Assembly (NCBI GenBank): GCA_026003235.1
Contig: BPGW01000003.1
Location: 1-64,000, forward strand
DNA: 64,000 nucleotides
From: Bacteroidia bacterium
GTDB taxonomy: Bacteria > Bacteroidota > Bacteroidia > SpSt-205
Direction of reading: 5' to 3'
Each line of letters starts with the position of its first letter. The stretch's first letter is position 1. The translations under genes were made by a program, and so were the position numbers. Positions 8,948 to 18,319 of this stretch are shown here, piece after piece. Under the pieces are notes generated by a model. The model was given only the letters and a program-made list of their open reading frames with translations. It did not search any database and was not told the origin of the DNA.

Positions 8948-10320
8948 AAGCGGCTTTGGCTACTCATCCGGGGCGTATTCGCTCGCATAACGAAGACTAC
9001 GCTCACCACGGGCCGACACCGCATGGCTATGTAGGCATTGTGTGCGATGGGATGGGTGGGCATCAGGCCGGCGAAGTGGCCGCCCAGCTCGCAGCAGAAG
9101 CCATTTACGCCTTCCTCCAGGAAGCCCCGCCCGCAGAACCCGAAAACCTCCTTCGGGAAGCGCTCCTGGCTGCTAACCACCGCCTTCTTCTTCACCGACA
9201 GGGCCACCCCGAAGCTAAAAACTTGGGTTCTACTGCCGTCGTGGCGCTGGTGCAGAAAAGGCAAGCTTTTATCGCTCATGTGGGTGACAGCCGGGCTTAT
9301 CTGGCTACCCCCCCATGACCTTTCTCTGCTTACCCAGGACGACTCGCTGGTTCAGCAGATGCTGGCTTCTGGGCTCATTTCTCCGGAGCAGGCCCTTCAT
9401 CACCCCCAGAAAAATGTGCTGACCCAGCACTTAGGTCAGGACACGCCCCCCACGCCGCATGTGCATCGCCTGACTTTGCCGGCCCGCAGCCTTCTGCTCC
9501 TTTGTACCGACGGCCTTTCTAATCTCCTGTCCAAAGAAGAAATGGTGGCTATCTTGCAGGATGGCTCTCTTTCCTTGCAGCAGAAGTGCGAAAAGCTCAT
9601 AGAAAAAGCTAACCAAAACGGTGGCTACGATAATATCACGGCTTTGCTGATAAAAGCGCCTGCTAAAAGCACTACCTTTGTGATGACTATGCCTTTCAAG
9701 CTACCTCCTCTTCGGTACCTCATAGGTGGGGGGCATAGGCCTGGCGGTTATAGGTCTCTTGGTGTGGGTCTTTGCCCGCCGTGGAGAAGCCCCTGCCCCG
9801 AAAGAAGGCGACGTTATTGTACTGAGTGACGATAGCCTGGGCGCGGATACGACCGGAATAAGCTTTTCGCCTTCGCTTTCGGAGGGAGGGGATATTCCCT
9901 CGCCGCCTGCGGAGCAGCCTGCTCCTATCCCTGTCTCGCCCCCCCGCAGAAGCCTCTGTGAAAAAATCCACGCCTTCGGTTCCCCAAGAAACGGCGCCTT
10001 CTTCTGAGAAAACTCGCACTTTTGAGTACACCGTGCGAAAGGGCGACAACCTCACGCGCATTGCCCAGGCTTTTTCTGTCTCCCAGGCGGAGCTGCGCCG
10101 CCTCAACGCGCTAAAAGACAAAGATGACCTCAAAGCTGGGCAAAAACTCAAAATCCCTGTGCAGGGTGTGCATACGCACACCGTTCAGAAAGGGGAAACG
10201 ATATCCAGTTTAGCTCGCAAGTATCGTACGACTACGGAAGCTATTCGCCGGGCAAATGGAATAGAGGAAGAAAAAATTCGCATTGGTCAAAAATTGCTTA
10301 TACCAGTGGTCAAGCGATGA
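8941..10320 (+). CDS. PP2C phosphatase - membrane helix - two LysM domains (three frameshifts)
   Basis: Restored, this is one protein of about 458 residues. The N-terminal PP2C domain has every family motif: SHNEDY, DGMGGHQAGE, LGSTAVVAL, VGDSRAYL, LLLCTDGL and GGYDNIT. A helix (YLIGGGIGLAVIGLLVWVF) follows, then a Pro/Ser/Glu-rich linker, and two LysM repeats (YTVRKGDNLTRIA and HTVQKGETISSLA cores). Breaks are cured by removing one C from 9308-9314, one G from 9728-9733 and one C from 9939-9945. The topology predicts a cytoplasmic Ser/Thr phosphatase and periplasmic peptidoglycan-binding domains. The ATGA overlap with the following kinase makes the two a likely functional pair. If the indels were real there would be a truncated phosphatase plus an orphan LysM protein; the continuity of each domain argues against that. 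Confidence 0.82.
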
Positions 10321-11849
10321 GCACCCTTTTGGGGAAAAAGCTTCTCAATTATCGGATTGAGAAGCTCTTAGGGCAAGGGGGCATGGGGGAAGTGTACCTG
10401 GGGGTACACACCGAGATTGGCCGTAAGGTGGCTATCAAGGTGATTGCGCCGCACTTGGCCCGCGACCCTAAGATTCAAGAGCGTTTCAAGCGGGAAGCGC
10501 TTATCTTAGCTAAGCTCAATCACCCCAACATCGTCCAGCTTTATGACTATTGGGCGCGTCCCGACGAGGGGCTCTACCTGATCATGGAGTATGTGGAAGG
10601 TATTTCGTTGGATCGGTACATCCATCGGGTGCTGCGGGGGCCTATGCCTCCCCGGCAGGCCATCGAGGTTTTCTTGCAGGTGCTGGATGCTTTCCAGTAT
10701 GCCCACGACAACGGGGTCATTCACCGGGACATCAAGCCCAGTAACATCCTTTTGCGTAACGACAATGTGGTGAAAGTGCTGGACTTCGGCATCGCTCGGA
10801 TAGTGACGCCGGATCCCACCCACGCCGAAGAGCCGGCCCTCACCAAGACGGGTACTACCCTGGGCACCGTCGTGTACATGAGCCCAGAGCAGCTGAAGGC
10901 AAAAAATCCCGCTGAGATTGACCACAGGTCCGATATTTACTCGCTGGGTGTGGTCCTTTTTGAGATGCTAACCGGCAAAGAAATGTACGACCGCAACCAG
11001 CTTTCTGAATTTGATATTCTTGTTAAAATTGCCAGTGAGCCTCCTCCTTCGCTGCGGGAGCTGGCCCCAGAGCTGGCATCAGATTTTGAACCCATTCTGG
11101 CGAAGGCGCTGGCTAAAAACCGGGACGATCGGTATAGCCGTTGTCAGGACTTCGCGAGCGACCTTCTCAAGATTCTGCCTAAATACGCTTCTCAGGAAGT
11201 GACCCCCTCTTTCCGCAATCCAGCCCTCACCCAAACCCAGGCTAGCCCAGCAGAGCCGTCGCTCTTTCAGCGAACTTACGCGCGCCTGCGCGCCTCTCTC
11301 AAGGAGAAGCGCTCAGGTAAGCGGATGTATCTGATTGGGGGAATAATCGCCTTGGTTATCTTGGGAATAGCCGGTTTCTGGCTTATAGGCTATCAAGCGC
11401 AAAAAAAGCAAGCTATAGAGCTCACGGAAAAGTTTTCCCGGGCGCTTAGCAATCATGATTTAGAATCGCTGGAAGGCTTGCTGGCTGAAGAGCTTAGTCC
11501 GTTTTTTGCAGATGCCTCTATCACTCGGGCCGAGGCGTTGAAAAAATATTATCAAAGCTTTTGGGAAACGCTCCAGGAAGACGCTATAGATTGGCAGGTG
11601 CTAAGCGCTGAGCGGAAAGGGGACACCTGGCAGGTAGAAGGACAACTCTCTCAGCAGTATGTTACACTTCCAAGGAAAGTAGTGGAGCCTAAAAAGTTCT
11701 ACAATCGCCTGTGGGGGCGCTACGATACCCGGTATGAGACGAAAACCCTACCTTCCACCACGGTATGCAAGCAGAAGCGGCTGGTTTTCCTTATCCAGGA
11801 GGATAGAATCCGAGGGGTCAAGCTGCTGGAGGATAGGGTCTGTCCTTAG
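10317..11849 (+). CDS. Membrane-anchored Ser/Thr protein kinase (PknB/Stk family)
   Basis: The 510-residue product has an N-terminal Hanks-type kinase: Gly loop LGQGGMGEVYLG, VAIKVI lysine, catalytic HRDIKPSN, DFGIAR, and GTVVYMSPEQL in the activation segment. After about residue 300 come a basic linker, a single membrane helix (YLIGGIIALVILGIAGFWL, about 338-358) and a 150-residue extracytoplasmic domain. That domain begins with an NTF2-like pattern (LTEKFSRALSNHDLESLEGLL) and has no PASTA repeats. Translational coupling to the PP2C-LysM gene suggests an opposing kinase/phosphatase pair, with cell-wall sensing supplied by the phosphatase's LysM domains. Substrates are unknown. Confidence 0.92.
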   Translation: MSTLLGKKLLNYRIEKLLGQGGMGEVYLGVHTEIGRKVAIKVIAPHLARDPKIQERFKREALILAKLNHPNIVQLYDYWARPDEGLYLIMEYVEGISLDRYIHRVLRGPMPPRQAIEVFLQVLDAFQYAHDNGVIHRDIKPSNILLRNDNVVKVLDFGIARIVTPDPTHAEEPALTKTGTTLGTVVYMSPEQLKAKNPAEIDHRSDIYSLGVVLFEMLTGKEMYDRNQLSEFDILVKIASEPPPSLRELAPELASDFEPILAKALAKNRDDRYSRCQDFASDLLKILPKYASQEVTPSFRNPALTQTQASPAEPSLFQRTYARLRASLKEKRSGKRMYLIGGIIALVILGIAGFWLIGYQAQKKQAIELTEKFSRALSNHDLESLEGLLAEELSPFFADASITRAEALKKYYQSFWETLQEDAIDWQVLSAERKGDTWQVEGQLSQQYVTLPRKVVEPKKFYNRLWGRYDTRYETKTLPSTTVCKQKRLVFLIQEDRIRGVKLLEDRVCP

Positions 11850-11877
11850 GGCGCATAGGGCTAACCGGATTCTGTTG

Positions 11878-11885
11878 TACTTTTG
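11878..11885 (+). promoter_or_regulatory. TACTTTTG -7 motif of the TonB-dependent receptor gene
   Basis: It ends 5 bases before the ATG at 11891, so the receptor gene has its own promoter after the kinase gene. Confidence 0.6.
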
Positions 11886-11890
11886 TGTAG

Positions 11891-14758
11891 ATGAGCCGAG
11901 TTATCGTTTTGGTGTGTCTGGGCTTTAGTCTGCTTGCCGCTCAGGAAGAGCGTGAGGTGCGGCAGCCTGTAAGGCCCTCTGCCCAGCCATCGCCCGCGCC
12001 TGCCCCCTCCGCTTACACTTTGCAGGGGGTAGTGGTGGAGGCCTCGTCAGGGGAACCGCTGCCAGGGGCCTACATCAAGGTCAAAAATACCCTTATGGGT
12101 ACGGTTTCGGATGCCTCTGGAAGGTTCCGGCTTTCGGTGTTGGGCAGCCCGCCTTTTCGCTTGGAGGTATCGTATGTGGGCTATCAGACTGCCCAGGTAG
12201 AAGGCTATCCTGGCCAGGAAATCCGCATACTCCTTCAAGAAGGGGGCCTGTCTATGCAAGAGGTCGTCATCAGCACCAGCCGGGTGCCCGAGGCGATCCT
12301 CGAAGCGCCCGTGACCGTGAGCCGACTGGGCATCCGGGAGCTGCGCATGGGAGCGGCCGCAAATATTTTCCAACAGCTCAGCACCCTCAAAAATGTCGAT
12401 GTAAACTACCAAAGCATTACTTTTCCCGTCATCAATACGCGAGGCTTTGGAGCGACAGGTAACCCTCGTTTTGTGCAGCGGATAGATGGGATCGAAATGC
12501 TGGCGCCCGTCTTTGGGTTTCCGGTGGGTCTTCTTTGTTCCCCTTCGGAAATCGATCTGGAGTCTGCCGAGTTGACAGCGGGTCCGGCTTCGGCTCTGTA
12601 TGGGCCCAATGCTTTCAATGGGCTCTTGGATATGTACACTCGCCAACCTCGCCGTTATCCAGGTCTGGCGGCTACGATCCGCGTGGGCGTGAACCACATC
12701 GCCTCGGACACTTCTGTGCAACCCTACCTCCATTTTTCAGGGCGGTATGCGCACACTTTTGGGGACCGCCTTTCGCTCAAGCTCGTCGCCGAATACCTGC
12801 GAGCCACCGATTGGATGGCCACCGACTATCGCGATGAAGGGGTCTATACCAGTGCTCAGGGCCCCTACGCCGTCCCGGGACCTCAAAATCCTGGCTACAA
12901 TGGCCTCAATACCTACGGCGATGAAGTGCGTATTGGACCGCTGAACCCCGCTCAGATCGGCTTGCCTTTCTCAGAAAACTTTTACCTGGCTCGTACGCCC
13001 TATCGGGATCGAGACATTATCGATCCGGCTGTATTCTTGCAGAAGTATACCGCTCAGGCTCAATATTTTCTGTCTGACAATCTTGAGCTCTCCTGGCGGA
13101 GTTTCTTCGTCAATGGCAATACCATCTACCAGGCTACCAATCGCAACGCTTTGCGAGACGTAGTTTTCCACCAGCATAAGTTAGAGCTGCGGGGGAAGCG
13201 GTTTTTTGTTCGCGCTTACGGTAGTTGGGAGAGTTCTGGCCGAGCTTATGACAGTCGGTTTACGGGGATCTTCCTCAACCAGTGGGCTAAACCTAATGAT
13301 GCCTGGTTCATAGGCTATTTTGAGGGGTACAGTTTGTATGGTGATCATGCCAGAGCTCGGGTGTATGCGGATACTGCTACTCGGCTGATGAGTGTGCCAG
13401 GCACATTTCGGCGGCGGCTTGAGCCTTCGGATCCAGAATTCAAGAAAGTGATGGAAGAAATCAACAGTGGCTACTACCGCACGCAAGGTCAGGCTGGCTT
13501 TTATGATCGTTCTTCTTTCTATCATGCCGAAGCGCAGTATGACCTTTCTGATCATGTAGGCCGATGGGTGGAGCTGCTTGTGGGAGGCAATCTCCGCCTT
13601 TTCCGGGTCAACACGCGGGGCACCCTGTTCGTGGATTACGAGGGGCCTTTTATCACGCATGAGTATGGGAGCTTTATCCAGGCGAACCGTTGGTTTTTCC
13701 AGCGGCGTCTTCGGGTGCTGGCTTCCCTTCGGTATGACAAGAACCAATACTTCACCGGGCGTTTCACGCCCAGGGTAGCTTTGTTGTATGCCTTTGGGAA
13801 GGAGCGCCAGCATAGCCTTCGGCTTTCTTATCAGACAGGCTTTCGGATACCTACTTTGCAGGATCAGTTTATTGCCCTGGACATTGGCTTTCAGGAAATC
13901 ACCCTGGGAGGTACCCTGCGAGCCCGCAGCGCCTATGGGTTAGACAAGTTTATGTTTACTCCCCAATCCGTCAGCCGATACCAGGCCGCTGCGCAAGGCG
14001 TCACAGATAGTGCGACCTTAGCTTCCTTGGCTTCGCAGACCCTTGTGGCTTTGCCTGTGGCCCCCCTCAAGCCGGAGTTCGTGCAGTACTACGAAGCGGG
14101 GGGCCGCTTCCAGGTCCTACGTGGGCTTTATATAGACCTGGAGTATGCGCGGGCCTACTATCAAGACTTCGTGTTGTATAGAAGGGTGATCTCTTCCAAG
14201 CCCCAGTATGAGTCCGGAACTACCCGGCCCATCTCCTTGAGTAACATAGACCCCGCCACGTATCAGGGCCTGCAAAATTTGCGTGACGGTGAGTACTATG
14301 CGTACAATACAGCGACTAACTTAGCTGACCAGGTGTATGCAGACTTTGCCTCGGTGGGGGTGGAGTATGCGATTACGCCGAAGGTATTGTGGACAGCGTC
14401 TTACTCGTATGCGACGCTGGTGCTTTCCGTAGCTAAAAGCCCCGACCTGCTGCCTAACTTCAATACCCCTGCCCATAAAGCGGGTAGTTCAATCTTTTTG
14501 TCGGGTTTTGGGCGATGGGGGGGCAGCTTAAATTATCGGTGGATAGATGCTTTTCAGATGGATGGCCTTATTCGGGGGCCTGTGCCGGCCACCCAGTGGG
14601 TAGATGCGCAGGTCTCTTACAGCTTGCCCCGATGGAAGACTCAGCTTCGTGTAGGAGCCCAGAACCTGCTGAATGTAAAGTATCGTCAGATCCCTGGAGG
14701 GCCGCGGGTGGGAGGGCTGTATTACTTTCAGGTGGTGTACGATCCGTTTTTGCGGTAG
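11891..14758 (+). CDS. TonB-dependent outer-membrane receptor with carboxypeptidase-like N-terminal domain
   Basis: The 955-residue product has a signal peptide (VLVCLGFSLLAAQ), a Pro/Ala-rich linker, then a carboxypeptidase-D-regulatory-like fold (LQGVVVEASSGEPLPGA ... YVGYQTAQVEG, residues 45-115). A plug domain follows (SMQEVVISTSRVPEAIL, INTRGFGATGNPRFVQRIDG, ELTAGPASALYGPNAFNGLL), then a long beta-barrel. It should import a large ligand through the outer membrane using TonB energy. There is no susD-like lipoprotein gene beside it, so it is not a typical SusC/D pair. The short plug motif VDVNYQS and the barrel do not tell me the substrate. Confidence 0.93.
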   Translation: MSRVIVLVCLGFSLLAAQEEREVRQPVRPSAQPSPAPAPSAYTLQGVVVEASSGEPLPGAYIKVKNTLMGTVSDASGRFRLSVLGSPPFRLEVSYVGYQTAQVEGYPGQEIRILLQEGGLSMQEVVISTSRVPEAILEAPVTVSRLGIRELRMGAAANIFQQLSTLKNVDVNYQSITFPVINTRGFGATGNPRFVQRIDGIEMLAPVFGFPVGLLCSPSEIDLESAELTAGPASALYGPNAFNGLLDMYTRQPRRYPGLAATIRVGVNHIASDTSVQPYLHFSGRYAHTFGDRLSLKLVAEYLRATDWMATDYRDEGVYTSAQGPYAVPGPQNPGYNGLNTYGDEVRIGPLNPAQIGLPFSENFYLARTPYRDRDIIDPAVFLQKYTAQAQYFLSDNLELSWRSFFVNGNTIYQATNRNALRDVVFHQHKLELRGKRFFVRAYGSWESSGRAYDSRFTGIFLNQWAKPNDAWFIGYFEGYSLYGDHARARVYADTATRLMSVPGTFRRRLEPSDPEFKKVMEEINSGYYRTQGQAGFYDRSSFYHAEAQYDLSDHVGRWVELLVGGNLRLFRVNTRGTLFVDYEGPFITHEYGSFIQANRWFFQRRLRVLASLRYDKNQYFTGRFTPRVALLYAFGKERQHSLRLSYQTGFRIPTLQDQFIALDIGFQEITLGGTLRARSAYGLDKFMFTPQSVSRYQAAAQGVTDSATLASLASQTLVALPVAPLKPEFVQYYEAGGRFQVLRGLYIDLEYARAYYQDFVLYRRVISSKPQYESGTTRPISLSNIDPATYQGLQNLRDGEYYAYNTATNLADQVYADFASVGVEYAITPKVLWTASYSYATLVLSVAKSPDLLPNFNTPAHKAGSSIFLSGFGRWGGSLNYRWIDAFQMDGLIRGPVPATQWVDAQVSYSLPRWKTQLRVGAQNLLNVKYRQIPGGPRVGGLYYFQVVYDPFLR

Positions 14759-14771
14759 GGCGTGGGTGAGG

Positions 14772-14779
14772 TATATTTG
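14772..14779 (+). promoter_or_regulatory. TATATTTG -7 motif of gatB
   Basis: It ends 8 bases before the ATG at 14788 and favours that start over the in-frame TTG at 14782. Confidence 0.6.
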
Positions 14780-14787
14780 CCTTGCCC

Positions 14788-16221
14788 ATGAGGCTGTATG
14801 AGATGATAGTGGGGCTGGAGGTTCATGCTCAGCTCCAGACGCAGGCTAAGGTTTTTGCTCCTGAGGCGGTGACTTTTGGGGAGCACCCTAACCGCTATGT
14901 GTCGGTCGTATCGCTGGGGTACCCGGGGTCTTTGCCGGTGCTGAACCGGGCTTGCGTAGAGGCGGTGGTTCGGCTGGGGCTATCCCTAAAATGCGAGATT
15001 GCCCGAGAATTCTACTTTTCGCGCAAAAATTACTTTTACCCTGACCTGCCGAAAGGCTATCAAATCACCCAGGAGGCCGCACCTGTGGCCCGCAGGGGGG
15101 AAGTGTGGGTTCGGCTGCCGGATGGGAGCCGCCATCGGGTAGGCATTACTCGGCTTCAGCTGGAAGAGGACACCGGCAAAAGCCTGCACGATCAGGACCC
15201 CTTTGATACGCTGCTGGACTTCAATCGGGCGGGGATTGGGCTGGTGGAGATTGTGAGTGAGCCGGACCTGCGGACGGCCCAGGAAGCGATGGCGTATCTG
15301 GCGCACATTCGGCGGCTGGTGCGGTTTCTTGGCATTTGTGATGGCAACATGGAGGAGGGGAGCCTTCGCTGCGACGCCAACATTTCGGTGCGGCCAGTGG
15401 GGGAAGAAAAGCTGGGCACTCGCGTGGAGATCAAAAACCTCAACTCTATCAGTGCGCTGGGCAAGGCGCTGGAGTATGAGTTTGCCCGGCAAGTGGGCCT
15501 TCTGGAGGCGGGGCAGGCGGTGATGCGGGAGACCCGTACCTGGGACGGTACACAGACCGTACCGCTGCGCGAAAAAGAGAGCGCCGACGATTACCGCTAC
15601 TTTCCTGAGCCGGATTTACCGCCTGTGCGCCTGACACAGGCACAGATTCTGCGCTTGGCGGAGAACTTGCCCCCTTTGCCGGAAGAGCTTTTTGACCGGA
15701 TGTGCGGGGAGTACGGCCTCTCCGCCGACGAGGCCACCTTGCTGATTGAAGATCGGCCTTACGCAGAGTATTTCCTGGCTCTGCTTTCGGAGGGGGTTTC
15801 TCCCAAGGTGGCTGCTTCCTGGATCAATGGGCCTATCCGCGCTTACCTGAATGAAGCGGCCGTGGGTATGGAGGCGTTTCCGCTGCCTGCTCCTCGGCTG
15901 GCTGAGCTTATTCGTCTCGTGGAAGGGCGGCAAATCAGCCTAACCGCTGCACGGGAGCAAGTTTTTCCCGCCCTCTTGCAGGCGCCCCACCGCAGCCCGC
16001 GCGAGGTGGCCGAAGAAAAAGACCTTCTTCTCCTTCAGGATGCGTCTCAAATAGAAGCCTGGATTGACGAGGTGCTGGCCCAAAACCCAGATAAAGTGGA
16101 GACATATCGCAAGGGTAAGGCGGGGCTTTTAGGCTTTTTTGTGGGGCAGGTCGTGCGCAAGTCGGGGGGCAAAGCCGACCCCAAATGGGTGCAGCAGCGC
16201 CTTCTTGAAAAGCTCCACTAA
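14788..16221 (+). CDS. gatB: Asp-tRNA(Asn)/Glu-tRNA(Gln) amidotransferase subunit B
   Basis: GatB binds misacylated tRNA and phosphorylates the acyl group so that GatA-derived ammonia can form Gln- or Asn-tRNA. The 477-residue product is of family length. It has the N-terminal MIVGLEVHAQLQT, LGYPGSLPVLN, NYFYPDLPKGYQITQ, LEEDTGKSLHD and EGSLRCDANISVRP motifs, then a helical and YqeY-like tail ending in GFFVGQVVRKSGGKADP. GatA and GatC are not in the window. The stop is 4 bases from the ABC-transporter start, so gatB probably heads that transcription unit. Confidence 0.97.
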   Translation: MRLYEMIVGLEVHAQLQTQAKVFAPEAVTFGEHPNRYVSVVSLGYPGSLPVLNRACVEAVVRLGLSLKCEIAREFYFSRKNYFYPDLPKGYQITQEAAPVARRGEVWVRLPDGSRHRVGITRLQLEEDTGKSLHDQDPFDTLLDFNRAGIGLVEIVSEPDLRTAQEAMAYLAHIRRLVRFLGICDGNMEEGSLRCDANISVRPVGEEKLGTRVEIKNLNSISALGKALEYEFARQVGLLEAGQAVMRETRTWDGTQTVPLREKESADDYRYFPEPDLPPVRLTQAQILRLAENLPPLPEELFDRMCGEYGLSADEATLLIEDRPYAEYFLALLSEGVSPKVAASWINGPIRAYLNEAAVGMEAFPLPAPRLAELIRLVEGRQISLTAAREQVFPALLQAPHRSPREVAEEKDLLLLQDASQIEAWIDEVLAQNPDKVETYRKGKAGLLGFFVGQVVRKSGGKADPKWVQQRLLEKLH

Positions 16222-16225
16222 GGCC

Positions 16226-18319
16226 ATGCAGCTTTATCTCAAGCTGCTGGCGGACTTCTACGATCACAAGATCGAGGAAGGACATCCGCTGGGATGGCCC
16301 TCTTCTTTTGATGCGCTCCAGGAAGAGCTGGGCCGCATAGGTCTGGTGGCCATTGCTCAGTTTTTTTCTCGGGAGGACCTGCAGGCCCATTTTGTGCGGG
16401 GGCAGCTGCCGGTGCTGGCCGTGTCTTCTGACTGGCGACGATTTTGGCTGGCTTTCCCCTCTAAGGAAAAAAAAGGCTGGCATGTGTGGGAAGGAGAGCG
16501 ATACAAAGGTCTTTTTCCCGCAGAGGAGCTTCTCCAGCAAGGCTTTGATAAGGGGCAGCTTCTATACCTCATTATTCCTCGGGGATGGTCTCCTGCTCCT
16601 TTCTCTTCTGAGCCTGCCAGTCCTATAAGGCGGTTGTTTCGGCTCCTCTCTGCAGAAGGGCGCCTCGTCGGGTACATTTATTTGTACGCCTTCACGGCAG
16701 GGGGGGCCAACCTGCTCGTGCCGGTCATCATTCAGGCTATTTACACCTACATCCAGACTTTACAGTGGGTAACGGGGCTTTCTACGCTCCTTCTCCTGGC
16801 GGCGGTCATCTTGATAACCTGGGTGATAGTGCGCATTGCGCAGTATATCCTCCTGGAGCATCTCCAACGCAGGATATTTTTACATTCCACCCTGGAAATC
16901 GTGTACAGGGTGCCTCGGTGGGTCTTCCCAGCTGTGGTTCGAGAAAACCTACCTGGCCTAATCAACCGATACTTTGAGATTTTCACGCTTGAAAAAGACA
17001 TCTCTAAACTCCTCCTCAACCTGCCGGCTGACCTGCTTACGGTACTACTAGGGATTGTGCTTTTGTCTTTTTATGCCCCCTTCTTTGCCTTTATCGTGCT
17101 GCTGGTTACAGTCCTTACGGTTTTCTTACTTTATCTTTCTTTTGAAGAGGCTTACAAAAACAAGAAGGAAGTTTCCGACCGCAAGTATCAAATGGCCAGC
17201 TGGCTGGAAGAGGTGGCTCGGGCCATTCTTACCTTCAAAGTGACGGGATTTCCGGCTATTTTGCACAGCCGCACGCAAGAGATAGAAGAAAAGTACCTTA
17301 CCGCTCGCAAGAAGTACTTTCGCTTGCTCTTGCGTCAGAAAGCGATTCTTTTCGGCTATCAGGTGGTGATTGCGCTGCTCATGCTGGGGGTAGGGGCGGC
17401 CCTCGTCATTGGTCGCCAGCTCAGCCTCGGGCAATTCGTAGCTTCCGAACTGGTGCTCTTCCTGCTTATCAACGCTATCCAGGACATCATCTACAACCTG
17501 GATGCCTTGTACGGAACCCTCATTAGCATAGAAAAACTAAACCAGCTATTTGAGCCAGAAATTGAGCACCTAACAGGTATACCTTTGCCTGAATCTTCCT
17601 CTGGATACAGCGTATCTTTTCGGGAAGTTTCTTTCTACTACCGGCAAGGAAAAAAGGCTTCCCAAGTTCTGAAGCGAGTCACATGGGATATTCGGCCCCG
17701 GGAGAAAGTCGGCCTGACTGGCCCTGCAGGCAGCGGTAAGACGGCCCTTCTGCACACGATATATGGCTTTTACCAGGACTTTGAGGGGGATATTTACATT
17801 GAAGGCATTAGCCTGCGGCAAATCGATCGTCTTTCTTTGCGCAGGCGCATAGGGGATGTGCTGGAGGTGGGCGAAATCATTGAAGCCAGTGTCTGGGATA
17901 ACCTAACTCTGGGGCTTCCTCATCTTTCTTGGGATGTCGTGATGGATATGTGTAAGCGGCTTGGCATCAAAGAGGAGATCGATCACCTTCCTGAGGGGTT
18001 CTTTACGCGGCTTCCGCCGCATGGAAGGGGCGTTTTGAGCGGACTGACCCAGCGCAAACTCATCCTGGCGCGAGCCCTCCTGATGCGCCCTAATCTCCTC
18101 CTCATGGAAGACCTTTTTGCAGGCGTGGACTGGGAACAAAAAGGTCCTCTCTACGAGCTGGTTTTAGACCCAGAAGCCCCTTACACCGCTATCGTGGTTT
18201 CACAGGACCCCCGAGTGCTCCAGAAGTGCGATAAAGTGGCCTTTTTATCTAAGGGAGAGCTGGTGTTTTACGGTTCGTACTCGGACTTTGTGAAAGAAGA
18301 AAAGCTTCTTCACTTATGA
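16226..18319 (+). CDS. Type-I-secretion-like ABC transporter with degenerate ATPase motifs
   Basis: The 697-residue product has an N-terminal soluble domain of about 130 residues without a recognisable protease triad (possibly C39-peptidase-like). Six membrane helices (about 150-430) and a nucleotide-binding domain follow. Walker A GPAGSGKTAL is intact. The signature reads LSGLT instead of LSGGQ, the Walker B region reads LLLMED where LLLLDE is usual, and the H-loop position reads VSQDP rather than a His. Catalysis may therefore be weak or altered. It overlaps the HlyD-like gene by 4 bases, and a TolC-like gene follows, giving a complete trans-envelope export set. The cargo is unknown; no toxin-like gene lies adjacent. 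Confidence 0.87.
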   Translation: MQLYLKLLADFYDHKIEEGHPLGWPSSFDALQEELGRIGLVAIAQFFSREDLQAHFVRGQLPVLAVSSDWRRFWLAFPSKEKKGWHVWEGERYKGLFPAEELLQQGFDKGQLLYLIIPRGWSPAPFSSEPASPIRRLFRLLSAEGRLVGYIYLYAFTAGGANLLVPVIIQAIYTYIQTLQWVTGLSTLLLLAAVILITWVIVRIAQYILLEHLQRRIFLHSTLEIVYRVPRWVFPAVVRENLPGLINRYFEIFTLEKDISKLLLNLPADLLTVLLGIVLLSFYAPFFAFIVLLVTVLTVFLLYLSFEEAYKNKKEVSDRKYQMASWLEEVARAILTFKVTGFPAILHSRTQEIEEKYLTARKKYFRLLLRQKAILFGYQVVIALLMLGVGAALVIGRQLSLGQFVASELVLFLLINAIQDIIYNLDALYGTLISIEKLNQLFEPEIEHLTGIPLPESSSGYSVSFREVSFYYRQGKKASQVLKRVTWDIRPREKVGLTGPAGSGKTALLHTIYGFYQDFEGDIYIEGISLRQIDRLSLRRRIGDVLEVGEIIEASVWDNLTLGLPHLSWDVVMDMCKRLGIKEEIDHLPEGFFTRLPPHGRGVLSGLTQRKLILARALLMRPNLLLMEDLFAGVDWEQKGPLYELVLDPEAPYTAIVVSQDPRVLQKCDKVAFLSKGELVFYGSYSDFVKEEKLLHL

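Noticed and set aside
12047-12733. 228-codon minus-strand open frame inside the TonB-receptor gene
   Set aside because: The plus-strand receptor has full family motifs; the minus frame has no recognisable domain or promoter.
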